A stretch of DNA of 64,000 nucleotides. Source: Hysterangium stoloniferum (taxonomy: Eukaryota; Basidiomycota; Agaricomycetes; Hysterangiales; Hysterangiaceae). Below, in pieces: positions 31,682 to 55,025 of the stretch. The translations under genes and the position numbers were made by a program. The notes beneath the pieces are model-generated. The model was not told the DNA's origin. It worked only from the letters and a program-made list of their open reading frames with translations, and did no database searches. Within the stretch, counting starts at the first letter, position 1. Each line of letters begins with the position of its first letter. The stretch lies in contig WHVD01000145.1 in NCBI GenBank assembly GCA_015178975.1, positions 1 through 64,000 on the forward strand. The letters are read 5' to 3'.

Positions 31682-34600
31682 ATGTTCTCAGAGTCGATTC
31701 CGCCCTACCGCGTCCCTCCCGCGATTCAACGCGAAATCGAGCAGGGAAAATATGCGGGAGATCACAGGCTTCCCGGAAATAAATATTTAGAGGTAAATCT
31801 CGCACTTCACTGCCACCGTCTGCATGCTAATGTCCAATTGTAGCTCAAAGCCCTTCGTCCATCTCAACGGACATATGCCATCAAGCATAAGCTTATTTCA
31901 AATCCTGAACATAGGACAGATTTGACAGGTGCAATCACTGTCGTTGGTACATGCATGGATATGTGCCCAGAGTTTGAGCGGCACGAACGGGAGTATCAAA
32001 AGGATGTGGATGAATGGGAGAAGGTCTGTGCGGTCCTTCCTGATTTATTATATCCAGGAATGGGTAGGTTACACCTAACGTGCTATTTATTTGAGTAGAT
32101 TCCCAATACGAACCCTAAACGAATCGATCATGTCCGTGCCGTCAAGAAGTATCGTCGTTCTGCAGCCGGGAACGACGATCCTCTCCCAAGCGATTTGCGT
32201 CCACCCGCAGTTCTTAAGGTATATCATGTACCATGTTGTAGTTCTTGTCTGATTCTATCCCTGCCTTCGAAGAAAACTCTGGATTACTTGCTTCATACAC
32301 TCCTTCCTACGTATGGCCTCGCGGCGACGTACGCTTTCATCCGGGACCGTACAAGATCCATCAGAACAGATTTTGTCATACAACATGTCAAGGACGCAGT
32401 GGCGATAGAGTGTTTCGAGCGCATTGCTAGGTTTCACATATTGGCTGTACATGTTTTTTGCGAACCAGAAGAGCGCACTGGGGAAACAGATGATCCCGTC
32501 AAAGGATTTGATTATCGGTTGGAAGTAGAACAAATGATGAAGAGTAAGCTTTTCTTGCTGAATCTTGACTGTTTCAAACGAACTAGCCTCGTATCCACTC
32601 AGCTCTACAAAGTCTTATACAATTTTACGACGATCGACCGCTTTCTGCGCCACCTTCGCCTAATGAAGCAGAGTTCAGAGCATACTACTTGCTTGCCCAT
32701 ATCCGCTCTACTTCGTCCCTGCGACGGCTTCACTCCCTGCCTGGTCATATATTTAATTCACCAATTCTTCAAGCTGCACTGGAATTTCAATCGTATTCCC
32801 AGGCGCTGTCACTGACTGCGCCTTCTACTGCGACACACAAATCTCGTACTAAGACGGCTACATCCTCTCTCCCACTCCAAAACTTCTTCAGCCGCTTTTT
32901 CAAACGCGTATCTAATCCCGTAACGTCCTATCTCATGGCGTGTTTGCTGGAATTCCACTTTGGAGGTGTTAGGAGGAGTGCAATACATGCGCTATGGAAG
33001 GCGTACAGCACAAGGCATAGAGGGGTACCTATCGGAGAGGTCGGAGTGCTGTTGGGTATGGCATTGAGTGCTGAGCATGTAGATGAAGAGGCTGTCGCAG
33101 ATGTTGTGCGAACTTTTGGTATCCGAGTTGAAGAGGATGATGGAGATGGGTTTGGGAAAAGGGTGTTGCTGAGTCGCGTTAGTCGATTTGACTGTGAGTG
33201 CAACTAACGCTTTCGTTCCTTTTAATCTCAATTTATCCGGCAGTTACCGCCCAGATGGCACAACGACATTCCGCAAAACTTGTTGAAGCAAAACGAGCCG
33301 GATTGACCGACGTCGATATTGTCGATGGGAGGTTTGACAAGGCTCAGGAAACCTGGTCGGCAGACTGGCAGGGTATTGGAGCAATAAAGCCTCAAAATCG
33401 CCCTTCTGTGTCGGTGCCAGCGGTCCATTTTCCTGTCGCAAAGTCTCTCTTCAGCTCGACTGCAACGTGGCCGTCCCATTCATCAACAAAAACCCCATGG
33501 CCGTCGTTTCAAACACAGACAACCGTTACCGCTACCGCTGCCCCGCCTGCCTTTACCCAACCGTCACCATCACCACCACCAGTCCCATCTTCATTTATCG
33601 CACCTGCACGTTTTTCATTCCCTGTATCCACTGCCCCTCCACACCCAGCCGCCAGCTTATTTACTTCGACATCTACTCTACGGAAAGAAACTATCTTCAC
33701 ACCGCCCTCTGCATCCCCTGTCTCCCTTTCTCCCTCCCAGTCACAGCCGTTAGTCGTGCAGGCACAATCACCAGTTCCCACCTCTTCTGTGTTCCCCATT
33801 GTATCATCCACTTCTCAATTGTCACAAGAGAAGACTGAAACACAGGAAGAAGAAAAGGACGAAAAACAGGCTTGGACGCGAAAAGAGGAAGGACAGCGGA
33901 AGTTGAAAGAACAGCGGGAAAGGGAGGAAGAGCTACGTCTTCAAAAGCAACTTTTGCAACGCAAGCAGGAGAAGGAGCGGGAGCGGGAACGAAAACGTCG
34001 TAAAGAGGAGGAGGAACGAAAGCAAAAGGAAGAGCAGGAGGAGCTTGAACGTCAAAGACGGCGAACATTACGTCTGTTACGTCAAGAACGTGCTGATTCG
34101 CTCTATATTTCGAATATCTTTAGACGATGGAAGCGAGTGGTTATCTGGAGAGGGCAGTCGAGAGAGCGATTTCGGAGTAGTATTAAAGGTATGGGGCTTA
34201 GTAATGGAGGCGGAGATGCGACTGCAAGGCCACAGCCTACTCGGAAAGGAAAGGAGAGAGAATGGAGTGTCGAGGAAGATGTGATTTCATGGGAAGATAT
34301 GTCGCAGGTATCAGTGTCGGTGTCGAGAAGAAGGTCACGCAGAAATATGAGAAGAGCAGATGACGATGTAACACTGGCTGCAATCAGGGAGGTAGGTAAT
34401 CTTCTTTGAATGTTTGCATATCTTATCATATTTTACCGGGATGTAGGCGGAAACGACCCGCTTAAAACTATGGGAGCACGGAACGTTTGCAAATGCCGTC
34501 AAAAAGAGTGGATGTGTCGGGGATATCTGGCTTTCTGCCACTCCTGAAAATGCGAGCACAGGCGAATGGTTGCGCACAAAGTTCGGTACAGACCAAATCG

Positions 34601-36577
34601 AGGGTGATTTTGTCAACAAAGTTCGACTTGGTGACGGGGCCGATCATGGCCCAGGGCTTATTGTAATTGATTTGAGTGCCGTTGATGACGAGAGGTATTC
34701 TCTTTCTTATATTTACTGTGTCGATTTGATCTGATCCTACCTGGTTTGTTTTCAGTGCAAGTGAATCCGATTTGTCTCGCATACAACGGTGCATATCCGA
34801 CCTTCCCCCTGACCGCTATTACGTCCCCTCTCTCCTGCTTCTACAGTGGACGGGGTCAGCAGCGCCACGTATAACATCTGAATTAGACCGTCTCATGGAG
34901 GCAGGGACAATCGGTTCCTGGCATACACTCACATTCGTAAATGATGGGACTCATTTTGACGACCAATTCTGTAAGATTCTGGAGAAGATTGTCTTTGATA
35001 CCGTCGGTAGGCTTGTGGAGAGATGGAAACTTGACGGTAAGCATTCGCGCTGAACTTGACCGATTATAATCTGATATGTATCACAGACCTTTACAAGACG
35101 TTCTATGACATCTGGGAACTCTCACTAAGGGAAACGATATCCAGTTATCGAGCGAAGCCAGATGCAGTTTGTATGTGGTCTGTATGTTCTGGCATGTTGT
35201 TCTGGACCTGAATGTGATTACAGTCGAATGGAAATTATACGGCGACGTCCTTAGTGTGATGGTCGGGCTACTCAACCACTTGGCCAGGGAGATTCTTCGA
35301 CTGTGCCAAATCAATGAGATGCCCAAACGGTTGCCCTTGCTTGATGCATCCACCATCACTAGCGAACAGTGAGCTGATTTATATTGCTACTTTTCCAATC
35401 TAATTTCTGTAGATCTGCCTTTGTGACAATAATAAACTATCTGACGAAGGACTGGCTTCCTTCGGACCCATCCGCGCTGCTGTTGAGGTCGGAACTCATT
35501 ACGGATTTGAACAGTGGTCGAGGTAAAGCACTCCATACTTTTATTAGACGAATTCTAAATCGACTTCTCGTAGAGTTTCTCGTGCGAGCTATCCCGGAAC
35601 GTATAGCTCAGTTGATATTATATCAGCTCCGCTCAATAGTGGCGCCCGACGCGATATTCTTTTTAGATACCGAGAGCAATTCGAGCTCGGTTGTGGCGTT
35701 CGCAAACCTCCTACACTCATCTTTAAGTCATTTAGACCAGCTCGTCCAGATGCCTACGACACCGACTAAAAAACGTGGTGCATGTGATGATGTTGCTGGT
35801 TCAGCAACTGTTAACGGGTAATTTGGCTATTTGCCACTATTGTACCATGACTTGACACACTCATCTACAGGTTTCCCGAGAAAAGCGCCAAAAGGCGTAA
35901 ACAAGATATGCCGTCCCATACCCCTCAACCACAGCCCGCAGTCAATGGCATTCACACTAAACAAGATGTTCTGTCGAGGTTGAAAATGTCCGTTGCGAAG
36001 GCCCGGCGATCCGTTGACGACCTCCGGTCCCTGAGAGAGTCGACGGAGCGAAGGTGTGTTTTTGTGTACCCACCGCGCGTTACCAGTTGGTTACTTACCT
36101 TCATTCTATTAAAGTATGTCTGCTACGGATGAGGGTTCCGAATCTTGGGATTTCATGTCAGACATAGGAGATAGCCCGCAACGGGTGACGGTACGGGCAT
36201 CACCTCAGACAAATGGTTATCGGCGAGATGAGTTACCGCCAACCCTTTTCAACCCGAAGGAGGACATCCTTCCTCTTATTCCCCGTAGCGAGATACAACT
36301 CATACCCGCCAGAGCTATTGAAGATCTCCGTACCCCAGCGCGCCAATCTAGATCCACCAGTCGTGCGAAGGCTCACGCGCCGACGTCGTGTTCATCGTTC
36401 ACCAATGGGAATGGCCTCGCTAATGGGCTGGGTAACTCGAGTTCGGTATCGCATATACCGTCGGTGTCTGATACCTCAAACGGGATGAGATGGAGTAGAT
36501 TGAAAGGAAGTGTTGAACGAGCAAGGAAGGCCGTCGAGCAGTCTCGCTCGGAACGAGAGGCTCGCAATAGTGGATGA
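31682..36577 (+). CDS. SAC3: SAC3/GANP-type nuclear mRNA export factor
   Basis: The scaffold of the TREX-2 complex, which links transcribed genes to the nuclear pore and promotes mRNA export. Thirteen exons join in frame to 1409 residues (31682-31792, 31844-32023, 32099-32218, 32273-32543, 32603-33193, 33244-34391, 34447-34694, 34756-35036, 35087-35170, 35224-35368, 35413-35817, 35871-36053, 36115-36577). The SAC3/GANP domain covers roughly residues 38-420 and includes GTCMDMCPEFER, RRSAAG, DYLL...TYAFIRDRTRSIRTDF, FYDD and PNEAEFRAYYLL. A Ser/Pro-rich stretch and a long charged coiled coil (about 600-690, mainly E/R/K/Q) follow. The intron at 32219-32272 is 54 nt, in frame and stop-free, so its retention would not break the protein. 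Confidence 0.93.
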
Positions 36578-37198
36578 AGATGGAACAGCTTGGAGAGGAT
36601 TGGATAAATCATTGGATCGTTTGCTCGTATTTGTACCGATGTAGCTGGGTTATATACACTGTAATGTCAGGACAGATTTTTTTTTAACATCACTTTCGAC
36701 CGTGCTCTGTACCCGGCGCCACCATGCCAGTGGTACTGGTAGTGGTCCAATACATATCGTTGTTGGGGACCAATCCATCGAGCTAGCTACAGCCTGCCGA
36801 CTTGCAATACTTACTCTGTACTGCACTTTGCCACACGATGATCAAAGAGTCGGTCTACAAGCATCACCTCAAGCGCTTGTCGTATCAGGCATTTGGGAAT
36901 ATCTACACCCATTATATAGACTCCCTAGCCTCCCTAGATCTATAGTAAGCTTTTATACCGACTAGTAAATAGGGATCTCGCGAAAGTAGTGTGTCTAGCC
37001 GAGCTAGCTAGCTCTCCTAGATGACTCTAGACAATATAGACGGCATACTTACTGATCTTCCCATTTTCCTGATGCGTTCGGATCCCCAATGCCTGGGGTT
37101 TGACGTAGTAAAGGAACATTCTGTGAGGGAGTGTGCTCCCTACACTGTGATCTGGTAATATTTAGTCCCATTATTATTCATATCCCGTTGTTGTTCAC
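36578..37198. other. Intergenic region downstream of SAC3
   Basis: No gene recognised. A stretch at about 37010-37043 (CCTAGATGACTCTAGACAAT and neighbours) is nearly the same as 24449-24480, which suggests a dispersed repeat remnant. Confidence 0.45.
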
Positions 37199-37395
37199 AT
37201 TCCATTGCTCTCGTTTTCCATTGTTCTCCACTAGTATACATTATGTACGTGTATATTTTGAATAGAGTAGCGGTTTGTTCCCCCCCCCCAACCACACATT
37301 CCATTGCTCTCGTTTTCCATTGTTCTCCACTAGTATACATTATGTACGTGTATATTTTGAATAGAGTAGCGGTTTGTTCCCCCCCCCCCAACCAT
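37199..37395. repeat. Two tandem copies of a 99-bp unit
   Basis: Bases 37199-37297 are repeated from 37298 almost without change. Each unit ends in a C tract of 9-10 bases after GGTTTGTT. The near-identity indicates a recent duplication or a recombination-prone array. Confidence 0.9.
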
Positions 37396-37494
37396 TTATG
37401 TTAGTAACTGTTTGGGTCTGTGGCAGATATTAGTCTTACACTTTGCCACACTGAGGTTATGTGCCTATATAACTCATCCCTTCACTAGAATGAG

Positions 37495-37935
37495 TTGTCC
37501 AGTCATGAGGTAGTGCCACTTAGAGAGTATATTAAGTACTTTCCACTTGTGAGTGAGGCAGTTGTTTCTTGCATAGTAACACTGCCCTGTCTCCACAGTC
37601 ATACATCATAAAGTACTTCTCTTCATCTTTGATGCCAAAACAGACTACATTCATCTAATATAACAATCAATGCGGCCATCCTACGTCCTCAACAATCAAT
37701 ATCAGGCGATAATAATAAAAAATTGGTCTATCTGTGGCAAGGTGGTGAATGTACCACTGTGGAACTGGGACCAGTCCTTCCCCAACCCCCGTATTTCTGG
37801 CATGTCTTCTGCTACTCCCGCTGTTGTAATTGTATAAGTTTTCTTGGATGAAGACCTAGTCGAATACATCCCACCGGCCTAGGGATCTTATTATTGTATT
37901 TATAGAGTTGCCTCATAGTGGCTCACATATTTTTC
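37495..37935 (+). repeat. Left arm of a long imperfect inverted repeat
   Basis: It matches the reverse complement of 38225-38640 across several hundred bases, with one insertion of about 110 bp in this arm (near 37620-37735). The arms are separated by about 290 bp. Short ORFs in the arms look like degraded coding sequence, but I do not recognise a family. Confidence 0.75.
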
Positions 37936-38224
37936 GTGGGGTACATGATACCAGAGTGGGCTCTTCATTAATTTCTCGCCTAATTTCAGGGCTGCGTAGG
38001 GGGTAAGTTATTCACAGAAGATCACTGACGTTGCTGGCATGAAAACCATGGGTAGTGGCCACCAAATTAAGATTAATGCACTACCGAATGTGATTACACT
38101 GCAAATCGATTTATATGACGCATAGGATAATTATGAATTTGGAGTGGATCCAAACGCATACTTTGTTCCATCTCAAGATTCTTTTATTCCCGGGGACTGA
38201 TCTATTGACAGAACAATGACCACA

Positions 38225-38640
38225 TCACTGCATTAGTGAATATGTGAGCCACTTTGAGGCAAATGTATTATATACACATGTGTTTGTAAAGCTGGTGATG
38301 AGACATATCTCATCTCTGGCACGTCCATAAATACAATAATTAGATTCCTTTGGGCCGGTGGGATGGATTTAGCTGGGTCTTCCTCAAGGAAGACTTGTAA
38401 TTTAATCGCACCAGTGGGACTAACAGAAGAGATGCCAGGAACGCGGTAATGGGGGAAGGGCTGACCCCAGTTCCACACCAATACATTCACCACCAGATGT
38501 ACTTTTACGATATGACTGTGAGACAGGCCGTGTTACTATGCTAAAGGAAACAACTGTCTCACTCACAAGTGGGAAGTACTTAATATACTCTTCGAGTGGC
38601 ACTTCCTCAGGACTGGACGGACACTTTAGGCCACGTTGGT
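38225..38640 (-). repeat. Right arm of the long imperfect inverted repeat
   Basis: It is the reverse-complement partner of 37495-37935. On the minus strand it keeps two overlapping ORFs of 74 and 86 codons, which may be relics of a gene of unknown family (EEYIKYFPLVSE and FLEEDPAKSIPPAQRN segments). Several differences between the arms fall at CpG sites. Confidence 0.75.
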
Positions 38641-38846
38641 CCACACCTACATAGTTATCGATAAAAATGTAATTAGAGGAAAGTGAACCATAAGCGAGCG
38701 CACTAGCGCTTCAAGCAGTTTAATTGAATTTCTCCTAGGTGACCGTGACAGCATACTGAATACCTTTCATTTCTAAAGTACCTACCTATACCTTCTTCGG
38801 TTATATCTACATACTATTTTGTCTTAGGAATTGGGTTTTCCTGTGC

Positions 38847-46193
<7,347 letters not shown>

Positions 46194-46422
46194 CCATAAT
46201 ATGTTACGGACATCTGATACCCATGTGACAGTTTTTTGTTCTATAGCTATACCTGTATGACGGACAATTTGCTGCATTGTACTATTTCGGGATTTCGTTG
46301 TATGTGACATGTGATGCGTGACCAACCAATTTTCGAATTTCCGTTCCGTACTTTGGATTTCAAGATTTGCTCAAACCCGACTGGGAGAAAGGAGCGTCGC
46401 CTGCATTGACAGTGCTCTTGTT

Positions 46423-49417
<2,995 letters not shown>

Positions 49418-50776
49418 TCAACAAGGCATCTATCTCCTATACTATATGTTGCCCTAGTTCTAGATGATCAATATTCGATCGATCCCCCCATTTGGTTCCG
49501 AGCATTTACAAGCTTTGCTTTGCTGTAGCTCACAACATTGCAATTTCCAAATCCATTGTTAACTAAAGCATAGCTGTATTTCTAATGCTTATTGTAAAGG
49601 ATGTATGCAGTGTATATACTCCACGCAAGTAAACTAACGAATATAGCTAGTTCGTACATAATTATGGTGTAGGTATAAATAGTAGTTAAGGAGCCTCAAC
49701 TGCTGTTAGCTCATCATCTCTTCCACTCTCATTGTCAGATATAAGACTCAGACGGCACAAGTAGTATTATACGTATTTCACGGGAGTAAATAATTAATAG
49801 TTAGCTTGATTTAAATGATTAATTACTACAATGTCCAGTAACCAATACCTACATGATGATATAAGCTACAATGGGTTCATTTTCATCCCATGGTAGTTAT
49901 CAGGTTATCAGAAAAACAACTGGGGAAAAAATGACACCTCGTGACAGGAGGTGTCTGCTCTCCGTCCTCATTTTGACAACTTATTCACCATGCGCGACAA
50001 TGCAGTGAAAAATGGGGGTGGTTCCAACCATTAGTGGTAGAGTTGATACATTATTTCATTGATTTGAGGTGTTGCACCTCCCGAGACCAATAACCGTAAT
50101 ACACAATGCTTCACTGTATGTATACTACTTCTGCATACAAGTGTGGCTTTCCCATGTGATCCGTTATTAAAGCCTGCACTCTTTTCAGACACTCACACAG
50201 TACATGTATTATTATTTAGACCGAACTTTAAACCCAAAAGTGTATAATTGTAGCGGGGAAGCTGATTCTTTCTCGGAGCTCTGGATTTTAAATAACAGGT
50301 AATAAGGCATTCTAACTATAGTGATAGCTTTCCCTACATATTGAAATATAATGAATATGCCATATCCTCCTTTCCCTCTCATTTTAACGAAGATCCCGGA
50401 ATCCAAGGAATTTTTGGATCCTTTGTAGAGGCTGTGCATGATATAAACCCCGCCAATCATAATTCGGATTTTGTATTTGTACCGCCTTTACGGAATCCAC
50501 AAATCCCTGAGATCCGGGGCTTTGTCCGAGCCCGGTTAATCAGCTGCGGGAACCAAAGCAGAAATTCCATCGACCCCACGAACTCCGCACTATGTACCCG
50601 GAACAGTTGTAATCACTTCGGAATAACACGAACTATAATACTTCATAAATGGGGATTTCATCCTCCACTTCAATTAACCTATGCATAAATGACAGTTTAC
50701 ACATTTGTTTTGTATAACCAATTGACTGTCAATATCTCTTCCATGTTGAATATTAATTGCGGATACCAGTCGCCGA
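49418..50776. other. Intergenic region, no gene recognised
   Basis: Only weak ORFs. Two small perfect hairpins share the GAGGTG core: GACACCTC/GAGGTGTC at 49933-49955 and GAGGTG/CACCTC at 50066-50080. Downstream ends of MEF1 (left) and the P450 gene (right) face each other here. Confidence 0.45.
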
Positions 50777-53018
50777 CTACTCCTCTGAAAACGATAGAAC
50801 GGCATCTTTCATATCATTAGAACGAGGCCTTATGGTGCATCTCAGGTCCTTTGGTCGACTGTCAAAGGGATCAGTTTTGGAAACTCATACAGGGGTAAAA
50901 TTTTAATACCTGACAAGACCTGTGGTAAATTCCAAAGAAGGTTCGATTTCCTGTCCAGAGGGATCTGTGGCCTTCGAGATATTGAAAGTAGCAAGAATAT
51001 TAGCAACTGTAGTCCACACGGCAGACTCTCCAAGAAAGCGTCCCGGGCACCGTCTTGACAAAATGAATTACCTAATCTTATCGCTCAATATTTAAAAGTT
51101 TTCTCGTACCGTCTCCCAAAGCCAAATGTGACCGTCCGCGGGTCAAGAATATTTGGATCAAGTGCACCATTATCGTCCAAATAACGTCCCGGATTGAATT
51201 TATAAGGCTCAGGGTATACCACTGGGTCGTGGCATATCGACCTAGAAATAAGGCAGGTAAGCGTGGATCATTGAATCGGGGCTGAAGAAGTTACCAGATA
51301 TTGGCCATCACTGTGCTGCCTTTGGGGATGAACAAACCTCCATAAACGTCATTTTCAGAGACACTATGGGGAACTCCTGCCGAGTCGCTTCACATGGTAT
51401 CCGGAAAAGTATATCATAACTTATATTTACCTAATGGCGTCGTCGGATTCCATCTGAACAACTCCCGCATCAAACCGTCGAGGTATGGCATCAAGTCTCG
51501 ATCCGTGATCTCAGGTAGGCGTTTTTTCAAACAGATAGTATCAATCTCTTCTTGAGCTTGTTTCTGTACTTCAGGATACACAGACATTCTGTTTATACTT
51601 AATATTAGTGATACGACTCCTAAAAACAGTACTCACGCGAGGAAAAATGTATACAGAGCGGATAAGGTCTATCCAAATTTTATTCGGTACAGGTATTAGA
51701 ACTTGGGTTAAAATAGGGAGCTCTACATACCGTGTCTGCGCCACCTAAAAGCAATAGCAATCTATATTGTTTCTATTAAGAGTATGGTGGTTGTGCTTAC
51801 CTAGGTAAATAACACCGGCCGTGCTTTTAATGAGATAGTCAGTCATATCGGGATCTTCACCGTTGGCTTGGATTCCGAGGAGTCTGCTGACAAGACAATT
51901 GGGAGGAGATCCGGCCACCTGGAGACACACCTGTGAGCAACAATACAGTGCATTTTCGAAGGTTGTTAACTTACAAATTGCCTTTTTACCATCTCAAATG
52001 GCAAATTTACCATATTATCGCACAGTATTCTCCATTCTTTAGCTTGCTTCTGAAATCCAGCTCCAGGGACCCATTCAGGAACATGTCGTACTTTTAGACC
52101 CATCAGCTACATCCTTGCTATAACTGTCGAACATAGTGACGAACAGATTGGGAAGAAGTCCACTAAATGGTCTCCAAAATTACCAGCAGCGACAAGACTG
52201 TTGGTAGCCTCATCGGCGATATGAATAATTGAGGATCTTTCGCTACCTCTACGAAGGCCATATAACATCGTTATCGTCATTCCGGCCGCCGCGCTGTAAA
52301 AGAAATAACTCAATGTGATCAAAACGCTGTAGAAACAAACCATCTAACTGTTCGATATGCTTCACGAAATCTTCTGGTCGTCTAATCAAATCCTTTAACA
52401 AGAGACGCACTTCTGTACGCTGAATGGGCCAGTAAGCAGACACGCTGGACTGGGCCAAATGCATTTGCAAAGGCTTCCGATGTCTTCGAAATTTCTCTCC
52501 GTAACCCATAAATTGCACAGCCCAACTCCATCCCATCCTATAGTTGGTTATACGGTATGTAAGCAGATATCATATCTATGTCGATTTACATACAAGTCAA
52601 AGAACGGAAAGCAAGGACGGTCTGAATACAGCGAGCCACGTTTGTCAAGGAGATCTCTTGCAGCTTGGGCCGTGTCCAATATAACGATCGGAAAACCTAG
52701 GACATTCAGATAGAGTACTTCGGCTTATTATGATTTAATGTCAAAAGATGTCCGAAGTTTACAAAGCAAAGACAGGGTTGACTTACTATTGAGTTCCTTA
52801 GCCCATCGGGAATATGTCTCCCAAGGACGGACTGTTGGCATCTGCAAAACATTACCGATGACTGGAAGCCGCCTAGGTCCGGGTGGAAGCCGTTTAATAG
52901 TGCTTATAAGGCGTCCCAAGAAAAATAGAGCAATGAGCAATCCTACCACGGGGTAGAAGACAGTGTTGGTGGTGTTGTTACGACAAAAACTTATCAAAGT
53001 AGACAAATAGGCTTCCAT
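50777..53018 (-). CDS. Cytochrome P450 monooxygenase 1
   Basis: A membrane-anchored haem monooxygenase, probably of secondary metabolism. Read from ATG 53018 it has a hydrophobic anchor (VFYPVVGLLIALFFLG), the proline hinge LPPGPRRLPVIGN, a C-helix MGYGEKFRRHRK, an I-helix AGVIYLGGADT (split by an intron), a K-helix MRELFRW (ExxR) and the haem loop FGFGRRRCPGRFLG (split by an intron near 51100-51055). The C-terminus is at TAG 50777-50779. Most exon junctions are in frame. The one after VDFFPI near 52120 could not be resolved without a one-base problem, so a small lesion or unusual splice is possible. An alternative upstream ATG lies at 53114. Confidence 0.8.
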
Positions 53019-53743
53019 TCTTGGTATATGCATGACGTTGTGAGCAACAAGTATTTTGGAAGCCGAAGAAAATCGAATGATAGTTCGTTCAAGTACTAAT
53101 AAAATATGTAGCAACCGATATGGTGCTCAACTGAAGGTACGACATGCCGTTTTGACTCATCCAAGATTCCCTGAAGTACAGCCTTGGATACCTAGGTAAG
53201 TATATGGTTTTAAGATTCAATTGCCACAGACCTTTTTCTCATGGTAATAGGGCCCCTTGATATTTCGAATCAACGGGACAACTGCAACCTTTTTGGCTTC
53301 GCTTCAGATTCGGATTCGCATAAGTCAGAGATCTGGGTAACTATGGAGTTCAACTTCTAGTAAGCACCAATTATTTATACAATTTTCATATTATATAAAA
53401 ATCTATATAATTTGTGTTAAGCGATGCAGAATCAAGAGACAGCCAGCAGTTGCCTGGCACCTGACCAGTATACAGTACCGAAAGAGATCTGGATTCAGAT
53501 TACTCCATTAGGAAGGATTTCGGGATCTACATGAAATTGACATTCTCACAGGTGATGGCATCTTCGAATGTGTAAACAAGACAGCACTAATCCTAAGCCT
53601 TGGTATGACACTATTTCTGCGATATTACTGGCCTCGCCTGGGCATGCCACTATGCCCCATCAGGAATGTTGAACCCAATTGTCGCGGTATCATCCGATTG
53701 TCCCAATTGAATGAAAGTAGAATATCTAACTAGAAAGTATTAC
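53019..53743. other. Spacer between P450 1 and an SDR remnant
   Basis: No ORF of interest and no recognised repeat. It is probably the promoter region of P450 1 plus decayed sequence. Confidence 0.4.
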
Positions 53744-54170
53744 GATGCAGTGGCTCCGGCATCTTCGTGTCTCCGACAAACCCAGATGCATAGGCATTCA
53801 CCGTGATGCCTGAAGGACCAAGCTCAGCGGCTGAGTATCTTCACATATCGGCGAATAAATCACCTTGAGAGGGTAATGCTGTACTTGTGACTCGAGTCAA
53901 CCCGGCACCGCGAATTTCGACGCAGCGTATGCTCCACACAAACGTGCTCTGTCAGACCTGCAACGGAGCAGCCACCCCTTGAAGGACTTATTGATAAGGT
54001 GCTATTTTAAGAGATGGACGATTACAAAGCAATTATTCGATGGGGAGCTTTGCCCTCTTTATCCTCACTCTGTTGCTTGAGCATTTGGTTTGTGACCGTC
54101 TTATAGCATAGCATCATGCTTTTCACGTTTACTTGGCACCTGACGAACTTTCCGACATTAGAAACTATCT
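53744..54170 (-). pseudogene. Decayed short-chain dehydrogenase/reductase copy
   Basis: The minus strand carries pieces that match the intact SDR at 62151-63294: SNVGKFV, VNVKSMMLCYKT, KQQ, CGAYAASKFAV (the catalytic YxxxK box) and AELGPSGITVNAYA. The N-terminal NAD-binding half is missing, the part between SNVGKFV and VNVKSMM is deleted, and a stop follows the YxxxK box. A relic of a duplicated SDR gene. Confidence 0.8.
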
Positions 54171-55025
54171 TAAGGAGGATAATCTCGTCAAATGTCGTGG
54201 GTGAACAATTCAAAAAGAGTCAACCGACCACATCAAGTCGTTTCGGAGATACGGTGCCCAGATCCCTCGCGCACCAATGACAATAGCTATGCGCTCCAAA
54301 CTCGCAGGATGAGCTATAAATGGATCCAAGCAACGGAGGAGAAATATTTTCAGCTGATGGATGTTAACCATGGAGTAGTAGTGAGGCGACTGTAAGCGAC
54401 AAAGCATCAGTAATGTAAAGCCTCAGTAGTATCGGCAAGAAGCATGGACTTAGTGCTTCACCGTCATGAGTGATGTGTAAGGTAGACTCCGCGTGCCAGT
54501 GGTTCATTGGAACCTCATCGAATACAGCATATTTTTCAATCACGATCACTTCCTGGAAGTTACCGTCAAACCTCAGTACATGCATGTTACACATGTATTG
54601 AGAATTAACCATTTAGTACATAATGCAATCAAGGGCATCCTTAGTTTGACAGGGCCATCTAACTAGAGGTGCTCCATAGTGCCCTTACTGATGGGGATCG
54701 GACTTGATATAATGACCCTCACAACAACAAGGTCGGTCAGATAAGGTTTGACGGTGTGACATATCTCCAAATATTTCCTTACTAAGTATCTTTGTGAAAA
54801 CCCAGTATGCTGAAAAAAAACTGTTTGACCCGAATTACTCTGGCACAGCCCTGTCCACGTGCCCACCATTACGTCATGACCCGATGGTCATCCCAAAAAG
54901 ATCCTGGGAACTGATTATTGTGTTCCCGGGTTTGGACACAAGGATGTGATTGATATATGGTACAAGTATGTATTAGCTAGTTGTTTTGAACGCTCTCTGT
55001 CCGCCATATCTTTACACAAGCGGCA
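54171..55025. other. Intergenic region upstream of P450 2
   Basis: No gene recognised. Small ORFs on both strands lack motifs and codon structure. Confidence 0.45.

Noticed and set aside
37199-37395. CRISPR-like array
   Set aside because: Only two long adjacent units without spacers, in a eukaryotic genome.
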